The position numbers and the translations under genes are program-made. The notes below the pieces were generated by a model, which was given only the letters and a program-made list of their open reading frames with translations, was not told the DNA's origin and did not search any database. From contig NZ_JAHUXH010000002.1 in NCBI RefSeq assembly GCF_019219825.1, forward strand, positions 496,001 to 560,000: a DNA stretch of 64,000 nucleotides, given 5' to 3'. Of the stretch, positions 57,810 to 64,000 are shown piece after piece (the first letter of the stretch is position 1; each line of letters begins with the position of its first letter). This DNA is from Streptomyces sp. TRM70350. Its GTDB lineage: Bacteria; Actinomycetota; Actinomycetes; Streptomycetales; Streptomycetaceae.

Positions 57810-58799
57810 GTGCTCATCGACACCTATGGCCGGGTGGCCACCGACCTGAGGGTCTCGCTGACCGACCGCTGCAACCTGCGCTGCACGTACTGCATGCCCG
57901 AGGAAGGCCTGCAGTGGCTGGCCAAGCCCGATCTGCTCACGGACGACGAGATTGTCCGGCTGATCGACATAGCGGTCACCACCCTGGGCGTCGAGGAGGT
58001 CCGGTTCACCGGCGGCGAGCCGCTGCTGCGTCCCGGGCTGGTCGGCATCGTCGAGCGCGTCGCGGCCCTTCAGTCGCGCCCCCAGATGTCGCTGACCACC
58101 AACGGCATCGGCCTCAAGCGGACGGCGGCGGCCCTGAAGGCGGCCGGCCTGGACCGGGTGAACGTCTCGCTGGACACCCTGCGCCCGGACGTGTTCAAGG
58201 CCCTCACCCGACGCGACCGCCACCAGGACGTCATCGAGGGCCTGCACGCCGCCCGCGAGGCGGGCCTGGCCCCGGTGAAGGTCAACTCGGTGCTGATGCC
58301 GGGCCTGAACGACGACGAGGCCCCCGACCTGCTGGCCTGGGCCGTCGAGCACGACTACGAGCTGCGCTTCATCGAGCAGATGCCCCTGGACGCCCAGCAC
58401 GGCTGGAAGCGCGACGGCATGATCACCGCCGGGGACATCCTGGCTTCCCTGCGTACCCGCTTCGACCTCACGCCCGAGGGCGACGAGGCGCGCGGCTCGG
58501 CGCCCGCCGAACGCTGGACGGTGAACGGCGGTCCGCATCGCGTCGGCGTCATCGCCTCCGTCACCCGCCCGTTCTGCGCGGCCTGCGACCGCACCCGCCT
58601 CACGGCCGACGGCCAGGTACGCACCTGCCTGTTCGCCCGCGAGGAGACCGACCTGCGCGCGGCCCTCCGCTCGGGCGCCCCCGACGAGGAGATCGCCCGC
58701 ATCTGGCGCTTGGCGATGTGGGGCAAGAAGGCGGGCGCGGGCCTGGACGACCCGACCTTCGTCCAGCCGGACCGCCCGATGTCGGCGATCGGCGGCTAG
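57810..58799 (+). CDS. moaA: GTP 3',8-cyclase MoaA (molybdenum cofactor biosynthesis)
   Basis: A 329-residue radical SAM enzyme converting GTP to 3',8-cyclo-GTP. The N-terminal 4Fe-4S site is CNLRCTYCMPEEG, followed by FTGGEPLLRPGLV, SLTTNGIGLKRTA and NVSLDTLRPDVFKALTRRDR. The second cluster ligands are FCAACDRTRLTADGQVRTCL. The C-terminus ends SAIGG, the expected diglycine. GTG at 57810 lies 9 bases behind a long GAGGGAGGGGG site. Other moa genes are not next to it. Confidence 0.97.
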   Translation: MLIDTYGRVATDLRVSLTDRCNLRCTYCMPEEGLQWLAKPDLLTDDEIVRLIDIAVTTLGVEEVRFTGGEPLLRPGLVGIVERVAALQSRPQMSLTTNGIGLKRTAAALKAAGLDRVNVSLDTLRPDVFKALTRRDRHQDVIEGLHAAREAGLAPVKVNSVLMPGLNDDEAPDLLAWAVEHDYELRFIEQMPLDAQHGWKRDGMITAGDILASLRTRFDLTPEGDEARGSAPAERWTVNGGPHRVGVIASVTRPFCAACDRTRLTADGQVRTCLFAREETDLRAALRSGAPDEEIARIWRLAMWGKKAGAGLDDPTFVQPDRPMSAIGG

Positions 58800-58818
58800 C
58801 CAGGGCTTGTCGGACGGC

Positions 58819-59037
58819 CTAGGAGCGCTCGGGCTCCCGCCAGTCCCCGAACTTCACCACGTCCTTCAAGAACCCCCGCACCCCGAGGAACTGCGCAAGG
58901 TGCTCGCGATGCTCCTCGCACGCGAGCCACGTCTTGCGCCGCTCAGGCGTGTGAATCTTCGGGTTGTTCCACGCCAGCACCCACACGGCGTCGGCACGGC
59001 AGCCCTTCGCGGAGCAGATCGGGGTCTCGTCACTCAC
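58819..59037 (-). CDS. Small cysteine/histidine protein of unknown function
   Basis: A 72-residue protein with CSAKGC near the start and CEEHREH later, a likely zinc site (C-x4-C...C-x2-H). It continues LAWNNPKIHTPERRKTWLAC. Such proteins in Streptomyces are often labelled acetone carboxylase, for which there is no basis here. ATG at 59037. It converges with moaA. Confidence 0.78.
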   Translation of the reverse strand: MSDETPICSAKGCRADAVWVLAWNNPKIHTPERRKTWLACEEHREHLAQFLGVRGFLKDVVKFGDWREPERS

Positions 59038-59067
59038 AGGCTCGTCTCACCACTGCACAGAAAAGGC

Positions 59068-59103
59068 GACGCCGAGCAGCCACGGGGGGAGCTGCCCGGC
59101 GTC
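59068..59103 (-). terminator. Hairpin upstream of the small zinc-site gene
   Basis: GACGCCG (59068-59074) pairs with CGGCGTC (59097-59103), and GCAGC with GCTGC inside it. It lies about 130 bp after the stop of the DUF3099 gene and 31 bp before the next minus-strand start. It may terminate the former or form part of the leader of the latter. Confidence 0.5.
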
Positions 59104-59234
59104 GGTCTGTCGCTCCGACGGGGGATGCGGAGCGCCTACGAAGTATGTCACGGGTAACCCCTTGCCGGGCACCTGAACAACATGATTGAACCGAGCTTTT
59201 GCAGAGCCCTGAACGAACGCTTGACGCCCAGGCC

Positions 59235-59633
59235 CTACGTCCTCTGTCCGGGCCGCTCCTTCGCCGGATCGCCCACCATGTCCTCCGGTACGGATTCCGC
59301 GAAGCCGCCGTCGTCCGCCCTCGGCGGCGGCCCGATCATCGGCCGAGGAGGCACGGCCACGAACGTCGACGGCAGGGACGGCGCGTTCTCCCGCCCCGCA
59401 TTGGCGATCACCACCGCGATATAGGGAAGCACCGCGCCCAGCACCAGCGCCACGATCGCGACGTGCCGTTCGACGTTCCACAGGGTCGCCGCGAGGATCA
59501 CCGAGATGGTCCGGACCGACATCGAGATGACGTACCGCCGCTGCCGGCCCCGCACGTCGTCCTGGAGGCCCTGCCGGGCTCCGGTGATCCGGAACACCTG
59601 GCCGTTGCCGTCGCCATGCCTATTCCGCATCAC
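59235..59633 (-). CDS. DUF3099 family membrane protein
   Basis: A 132-residue protein with the DUF3099 core: VFRITGARQGLQDDVRGRQR, RYVISMSVRTISVILAATLW (first helix), VAIVALVLGAVLPYIAVVIA (second helix) and NAGRENAPSLPSTFVAVPPR. The tail is Pro/Glu-rich. The family is actinobacterial and of unknown function. The start is ATG at 59633 or one codon later. Confidence 0.9.
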   Translation of the reverse strand: MMRNRHGDGNGQVFRITGARQGLQDDVRGRQRRYVISMSVRTISVILAATLWNVERHVAIVALVLGAVLPYIAVVIANAGRENAPSLPSTFVAVPPRPMIGPPPRADDGGFAESVPEDMVGDPAKERPGQRT

Positions 59634-59872
59634 ATTCCACCATCCGCCCGCCTCGCACTCTCCCCGGCCCGTCCCAGCTCCGCACCGGGCCGGAACCGGG
59701 GCCGGACAGCCTCCACGTTACGCCGCCACCGCGCCGCCCACGAGGCCGGGCCCCCGCTGCCTGGGCGAACGCCGCCGGACGTAGCGCGTACGGCCGTACC
59801 CGACATGCGCTGTACGGCCTACGGGCCGAGACTGGCCGTAATGCTCACGTCGAGCCGTACGAGGAGGCAGCC

Positions 59873-60148
59873 ATGGGCTGGTTGTGGGCGATCATCGTGG
59901 GATTCGTGCTGGGTCTGATCGCAAAGGCGGTCATCCCGGGCAAGCAGCACATTCCGCTCTGGCTGACCACCATCCTGGGCATGATCGGCGCCATCGCCGG
60001 CAACGCCATCGCCCGGGGTTTCGGTGTCGACGAGACGCCCGGTATCGACTGGAGCCGTCACATCTTCCAGCTCGTGGCCGCGATCATCCTCGTCTTCCTG
60101 GGCGACATGGCCTACATGCAGCTCAGAGGCGGCAAGCGGCGCGCCTAG
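59873..60148 (+). CDS. GlsB/YeaQ/YmgE family small membrane protein
   Basis: A 91-residue protein with three helices: WLWAIIVGFVLGLIAKAVIP, LWLTTILGMIGAIAGNAIAR and FQLVAAIILVFLGDMAYMQL. The AKAVIPGKQ and GMIGAIAGN motifs are typical of the transglycosylase-associated (stress) family. The role is unknown. GAGGAGG precedes the ATG by 6 bases. Confidence 0.9.
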   Translation: MGWLWAIIVGFVLGLIAKAVIPGKQHIPLWLTTILGMIGAIAGNAIARGFGVDETPGIDWSRHIFQLVAAIILVFLGDMAYMQLRGGKRRA

Positions 60149-60160
60149 GCGGCGTACGAC

Positions 60161-60201
60161 GAGCGGGGCGGCCTCCGCCACCGGAAGGAGCCGCCCCGCT
60201 C
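60161..60201. terminator. Bidirectional terminator between the GlsB-like gene and tyrS
   Basis: GAGCGGGGCGGC-TCC (60161-60175) and GGAGCCGCCCCGCTC (60187-60201) form a stem of about 15 bp around a loop of 11. The two genes converge on it, so it can serve both. Confidence 0.88.
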
Positions 60202-60216
60202 GCGCGCGGTGTCCGC

Positions 60217-61485
60217 TCAGGCGCCCGTGACCTCGACCGCCGCCAGGTTCTTCTTGCCGCGGCGCAGCACCAGCCACCGCCCGTGCAGCAGGTCCTCCTT
60301 GGCCACAACCGCGTCCTCGGAGTCGACCTTCGCGTTGTTCACGTAGGCGCCGCCCTCCTTGACCGTGCGGCGCGCGGCCGACTTGCTGGGCACCAGGCCG
60401 ACCTCGGCGAACAGGTCCACCACCGGGGCCGGCTCGGCGACCCGGATGTGCGGCACCTCCGACAGGGCCGCCGCCAGCGTCCGCTCGTCCAGCTCGACCA
60501 GCTCACCCTGCCCGAAGAGGGCCTTGGACGCGGCGATCACGGCGGCGGTCTGGTCGGCGCCGTGCACCAGCGTCGTCAGCTCCTCGGCCAGCGCGCGCTG
60601 CGCCACCCGCGCCTGCGGACGCTCCTGCGTTTGCTTCTCCAGCTCCTCAAGCTCCGCGCGGGACTTGAAGGACAGGATCCGCATGTACGTCGAGATGTCC
60701 CGGTCGTCCACGTTCAGCCAGAACTGGTAGAACGCGTACGGCGTCGTCATCTCCGGGTCGAGCCAGACGGCGCCGCCCTCGGTCTTGCCGAACTTGGTGC
60801 CGTCCGCCTTGGTCATCAGCGGCGTCGCCAGCGCGTGCACGTTGGCGTGCGGCTCCAGCTTGTGGATCAGGTCCAGCCCCGCCGTGAGGTTGCCCCACTG
60901 GTCGCTGCCGCCCTGCTGGAGCGTGCAGCCGTACCGCCGGTAGAGCTGCAGGAAGTCCATGCCCTGCAGGATCTGGTAGCTGAACTCGGTGTAGCTGATG
61001 CCCTCGGAGGACTCCAGACGCCGGGCGACGGAGTCCTTCGTCAGCATCTTGTTGACCCGGAAGTGCTTGCCGATGTCCCGCAGGAACTCGATCGCGGAGA
61101 GGTTCTCCGTCCAGTCGAGGTTGTTGACCATCACGGCCGCGTTCTCGCCCTCGAAGGACAGGAATGGCTCGATCTGGCGGCGCAGCTTCTCGACCCAGCC
61201 GGCGACCGTCTCCGGGTCGTTCAGCGTGCGCTCCGCCGTGGGGCGGGGGTCGCCGATCAGGCCCGTCGCGCCGCCCACCAGCGCCAGCGGCCGGTGACCG
61301 GCCTGCTGGAGCCGGCGCACGGTGAGCACCTGCACCAGGTGCCCCACATGCAGGGACGGCGCGGTCGGGTCGAAGCCGCAATAGAACGTGACGGGACCGT
61401 CCGCGAGCGCCTTGCGCAGTGCTTCCTCGTCGGTGGAGAGGGCGAACAGCCCCCGCCACTTGAGCTCGTCGACGATGTCCGTCAC
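60217..61485 (-). CDS. tyrS: Tyrosyl-tRNA synthetase
   Basis: A 422-residue class Ic synthetase of the bacterial TyrRS type. Tyrosine-binding and ATP motifs: [20 protein letters not shown] (HIGH motif as HVGH), [20 protein letters not shown], and KMSKS motif as KFGKT (in [12 protein letters not shown]). The C-terminal S4 RNA-binding domain is [26 protein letters not shown] lies before the GTG. No T-box leader structure was recognised. The -10 (TATAAC) is at 61542-61547 inside the end of the tldE gene. Confidence 0.97.
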   Translation of the reverse strand: MTDIVDELKWRGLFALSTDEEALRKALADGPVTFYCGFDPTAPSLHVGHLVQVLTVRRLQQAGHRPLALVGGATGLIGDPRPTAERTLNDPETVAGWVEKLRRQIEPFLSFEGENAAVMVNNLDWTENLSAIEFLRDIGKHFRVNKMLTKDSVARRLESSEGISYTEFSYQILQGMDFLQLYRRYGCTLQQGGSDQWGNLTAGLDLIHKLEPHANVHALATPLMTKADGTKFGKTEGGAVWLDPEMTTPYAFYQFWLNVDDRDISTYMRILSFKSRAELEELEKQTQERPQARVAQRALAEELTTLVHGADQTAAVIAASKALFGQGELVELDERTLAAALSEVPHIRVAEPAPVVDLFAEVGLVPSKSAARRTVKEGGAYVNNAKVDSEDAVVAKEDLLHGRWLVLRRGKKNLAAVEVTGA

Positions 61486-61542
61486 GGTTCTCGTGTCTCC
61501 TTGGGTGATCTTCGGGCAGTCGGGTGACCACCGCCTACGAGG

Positions 61543-62940
61543 TTATACGCCCCGACTGACAGAGCTCATGTTGAAATCCGGGATCCGCAGCGGCGGCATC
61601 GCCGCCCTGGTGAACCAGTCGCTCCACTCCCGGGGCAGCGTCTTCTCCGTGCGCCCGGCCTCGACGGCCCGGCCCAGCAGCCCGACCGGCGACTCGTTGA
61701 ACCGGAAGTTGTTCACCTCGCCGGTGACCTCCCCGTTCTCCACCAGGTACACCCCGTCCCGGGTCAGGCCCGTGAGCAGCAGGGTCGCCGGGTCGACCTC
61801 GCGGATGTACCACAGGCAGGTCAGCAGCAGCCCGCGCTCGGTGCTCGCGACCATCTCGTCCAGGGAACGGCCCCCGCCCCCGTTCTCCAGGATCAGGTTG
61901 TCGATCCCCGGCGCCAGCGGCAGCCCGGTCGTCCCCGCGCTGTGCCGGCTGGTGAGCAGATGCTTCAGCTCGCCCTCGGCCACCCACTCCGTGGGCGTCA
62001 GCGGCAGCCCGTTGTCGAACACCGACGAGTCGCCCCCGGAGGAGTGCGCCAGCACGAAGGGCGCGGCCTCGAGACCCGGCTCGTTCGGGTCGCTGCGCAG
62101 GGTCAGCGGCAGCTCGGTGAGCCGCTCGCCCACGCGCGTGCCGCCGCCCGGCCTGGAGAACACCGTCCGGCCCTCCGCCGCGTCCCGGCCCGACGCCGAC
62201 CACATCTGGTAGATCAGCAGGTCCGCGACCGCGGTCGGCGGCAGCAGCGTCTCGTACCGCCCGGCAGGCAGCTCCACGCGCCGCTCGGCCCAGCCGATGC
62301 GTACGGCCAGCTCGGCGTCCAGCGCCGCCGGGTCGACGTCCTTGAAGTCCCGCGTCGACCGGCCGGCCCACGCCGAGCGGGTACGGTCCGGCGACTTGGC
62401 GTTCAGCTCCAGCGTCCCGTTCGGCTGGTCGTGCCGCAGCCGCAGCCCCGCCGACGTGCCCAGATAGCTGGACGTCAGCTCGTGGTTGGCGAAGCCGTAC
62501 AGCTCGCGGCCGCCCGCACGCGCGCGTGCGAACGCCTCGCCCAGCGCCGGCGCGAAGTCGGCGAACACGGCGGACGAGGTCTCGGCCGGCGCGTCCGTGA
62601 AGTCGGGCGACTCCGGCACGCCCGTCACCAGCGGCTGCGCGTCCTCGGCGGGCCCGGCGCCGTGCGCGGCGGCCTCCGCGGCCCGCACCAGCGGCTCCAG
62701 CTCGTCCATCGTCACCGCGGACCGCGACACCACACCCGAGGCGGTGCCCTCCTTGCCGTCGACGGCGGCGATGACGGTGAGCGTGCGGCCGCGCGTGACG
62801 CCGTTCGTGGTCAGCGCGTTGCCCGCCCAGCGCAGGTTGGCGGTCGAGTGCTCGTCGGCGATCACGACGCAGCCGTCGGCCCGGGACAGCTCCAGGGCAC
62901 GCTCGACGATCTCGTGCGGCTTGTTGGTGGGAGCGCTCAT
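61543..62940 (-). CDS. tldE: TldE/PmbA family metallopeptidase-like protein
   Basis: A 465-residue PmbA/TldE subunit. N-terminal IVERALELSRADGCVVIADE, then VTRGRTLTVIAAVDGKEGTA; C-terminal region RHSAGTTGLPLAPGIDNLIL, NGGGGRSLDEMVASTERGLL, GVYLVENGEVTGEVNNFRFN. It lacks the zinc motif, as usual for TldE, and forms a heterodimer with TldD. TldD/E cut unfolded peptides and process some ribosomal peptides. It overlaps tldD by 4 bp and lies between it and tyrS. Confidence 0.9.
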   Translation of the reverse strand: MSAPTNKPHEIVERALELSRADGCVVIADEHSTANLRWAGNALTTNGVTRGRTLTVIAAVDGKEGTASGVVSRSAVTMDELEPLVRAAEAAAHGAGPAEDAQPLVTGVPESPDFTDAPAETSSAVFADFAPALGEAFARARAGGRELYGFANHELTSSYLGTSAGLRLRHDQPNGTLELNAKSPDRTRSAWAGRSTRDFKDVDPAALDAELAVRIGWAERRVELPAGRYETLLPPTAVADLLIYQMWSASGRDAAEGRTVFSRPGGGTRVGERLTELPLTLRSDPNEPGLEAAPFVLAHSSGGDSSVFDNGLPLTPTEWVAEGELKHLLTSRHSAGTTGLPLAPGIDNLILENGGGGRSLDEMVASTERGLLLTCLWYIREVDPATLLLTGLTRDGVYLVENGEVTGEVNNFRFNESPVGLLGRAVEAGRTEKTLPREWSDWFTRAAMPPLRIPDFNMSSVSRGV

Positions 62941-64000
62941 CGACCCGCCTCCTGCGTCGTGTTGAGGATGTTCACGCCCCTGAACAGGGCCGAAGGGCAG
63001 CCGTGCGACACGGCCGCGACCTGGCCCGGCTGGGCCTTGCCGCAGTTGAAGGCGCCGCCCAGGACGTACGTCTGAGGCCCACCGACAGCGGCCATCGAAC
63101 CCCAGAAGTCGGTCGTCGTCGCCTGGTAGGCGACGTCCCGCAGCTGCCCCGCGAGCCGCCCGTCCTCGATCCGGAAGAAGCGCTGCCCGGTGAACTGGAA
63201 GTTGTAGCGCTGCATGTCGATCGACCAGGACCGGTCACCGACGACGTAGATGCCCCGCTCCACACCCCCGATGAGGTCCTCGGTCGACATCCCGGCCGGA
63301 TCCGGCCGCAACGACACGTTGGCCATCCGCTGCACCGGCACATGCGCGGGGGAGTCGGCGTAGGCGCACCCGTTGGACCGCTCGAACCCGGTCAGCCGGG
63401 CGATCCTGCGGTCCAGCTGATAGCCGACGAGGGTGCCGTCCTTGACCAGGTCCCACGACTGCGCCTCGACGCCCTCGTCGTCGTACCCGATGGTGGCGAG
63501 GCCGTGCTCGGCGGTGCGGTCGCCCGTGACGTTCATCAGCTCCGAGCCGTACTTCAGCTTGCCGAGCTGGTCGAAGGTGGCGAAGGAGGTGCCGGCGTAG
63601 GCGGCCTCGTAGCCGAGTGCGCGGTCCAGTTCGGTGGCGTGGCCGATGGACTCGTGGATGGTCAGCCACAGGTTGGACGGGTCGACGACGAGGTCGTACA
63701 GGCCCGGCTCCACGCTCGGCGCGCGCATCTTCTCGGCGAGCAGCTCGGGCAACTGGGCGAGTTCGGCGTCCCAGTCCCAGCCGGTGCCCCTGAGGTACTC
63801 CCAGCCGCGTCCCACGGGCGGCGCGATGGTGCGCATGGAGTCGAACTCGCCGGTCGACTCGTCGACCGACACCGCGGTCAGCTGCGGGTGCAGCCGTACG
63901 CGCTGCTGCGTGGTCACGGTCCCGGCCGTGTCGGCGTAGAACTTGTTCTCGTGCACGGTGAGCAGCGAGGCGTCCACATGGTCGACCCCGTCGGCGGCGA
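62937..64000 (-). CDS. tldD: TldD metallopeptidase, 5' end outside the window
   Basis: The visible part has about 353 residues. The zinc motif HESIGHATELDRAL (HExxxH) is present, followed by GTSFATFDQLGKLKYGSELM. The C-terminal glycine-rich end reads AVSHGCPSALFRGVNILNTT. The frame stays open to the right edge (…DHVDASLLTVHEN), so about 150 N-terminal residues are missing. It is the active subunit of the TldD/TldE protease and lies upstream of tldE in the same operon. Confidence 0.92.
   Translation of the reverse strand, partial: AADGVDHVDASLLTVHENKFYADTAGTVTTQQRVRLHPQLTAVSVDESTGEFDSMRTIAPPVGRGWEYLRGTGWDWDAELAQLPELLAEKMRAPSVEPGLYDLVVDPSNLWLTIHESIGHATELDRALGYEAAYAGTSFATFDQLGKLKYGSELMNVTGDRTAEHGLATIGYDDEGVEAQSWDLVKDGTLVGYQLDRRIARLTGFERSNGCAYADSPAHVPVQRMANVSLRPDPAGMSTEDLIGGVERGIYVVGDRSWSIDMQRYNFQFTGQRFFRIEDGRLAGQLRDVAYQATTTDFWGSMAAVGGPQTYVLGGAFNCGKAQPGQVAAVSHGCPSALFRGVNILNTTQEAGR

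Noticed and set aside
59634..59872. A gene between the DUF3099 and GlsB-like genes
   Set aside because: Only Arg/Pro-rich frames without ribosome binding sites are present; GTACGGCCGTAC-type palindromes near 59780-59830 look like promoter sequence of the GlsB-like gene.
61486..61542. T-box leader for tyrS
   Set aside because: The gap is only 57 bp and shows no T-box motif or specifier hairpin.

Overview
The window is a very GC-rich, strongly coding stretch of an actinomycete chromosome, almost certainly Streptomyces or a close relative. Pointers are GTG/TTG starts, ATGA/GTGA translational coupling, the dispersed intergenic repeats typical of Streptomyces, an LAXTG sortase substrate, 11-nt PHO boxes and a gbn-type nucleoid protein. 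The order tyrS - moaA - acetate symporter - subtilases - Asp23/AmaP cluster - gbn - ABC-F - pit - cob genes resembles the S. coelicolor interval around SCO1818-SCO1860 as I remember it (not checked). No rRNA, tRNA, CRISPR array or prophage was seen.

1-4 kb: a broken aminotransferase-like remnant, a polar amino acid ABC operon (binding protein, permease, ATPase) and an amidohydrolase. 4-12 kb: an LAXTG cell-wall protein, then a sugar-uptake locus (two permeases, lipoprotein, LacI regulator, DUF2264 protein). Its promoter carries a LacI-type operator in the -35/-10 spacer. Two inverted copies of a dispersed repeat bracket most of this block.

12-30 kb: cobalamin biosynthesis on the minus strand in two runs. 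cobD-cobQ-cobN-chelatase(ChlI/D)-cobO-cobB-cobI lies behind a cobalamin riboswitch. cobM-cobL-cobJ(CbiG fusion)-cobH-cbiX-cobC forms the second run. A ZIP metal transporter sits between them on the other strand. A dispersed palindromic repeat is embedded in frame in cobB.

30-41 kb: PiT phosphate transporter and a divergent class II aldolase, each with a PHO box; a lipase-like hydrolase; a large unknown protein; a VOC protein; a PQQ-like secreted protein ending in 42-bp tandem repeats and followed by a C-rich tract. Then come an ABC-F ATPase with a possible leaderless 7-residue leader peptide, the nucleoid protein Gbn with a cluster of GATC sites upstream, and an enoyl-CoA hydratase (the trio known in mycobacteria as Rv1472-Rv1473-Rv1473A).

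41-50 kb: an Asp23/Gls24-AmaP envelope operon, an SDR, a GH15 glucanase/trehalase-like enzyme, SURF1, a small zinc protein, a DEDDh exonuclease with BRCT domain and a VIT1-type transporter. 50-64 kb: a sterol-desaturase-like enzyme, a lysoplasmalogenase gene carrying a 162-bp in-frame fold-back element, tandem subtilases, DUF485/ActP acetate transport, moaA, small proteins, tyrS, and a TldE/TldD pair that runs off the right end.
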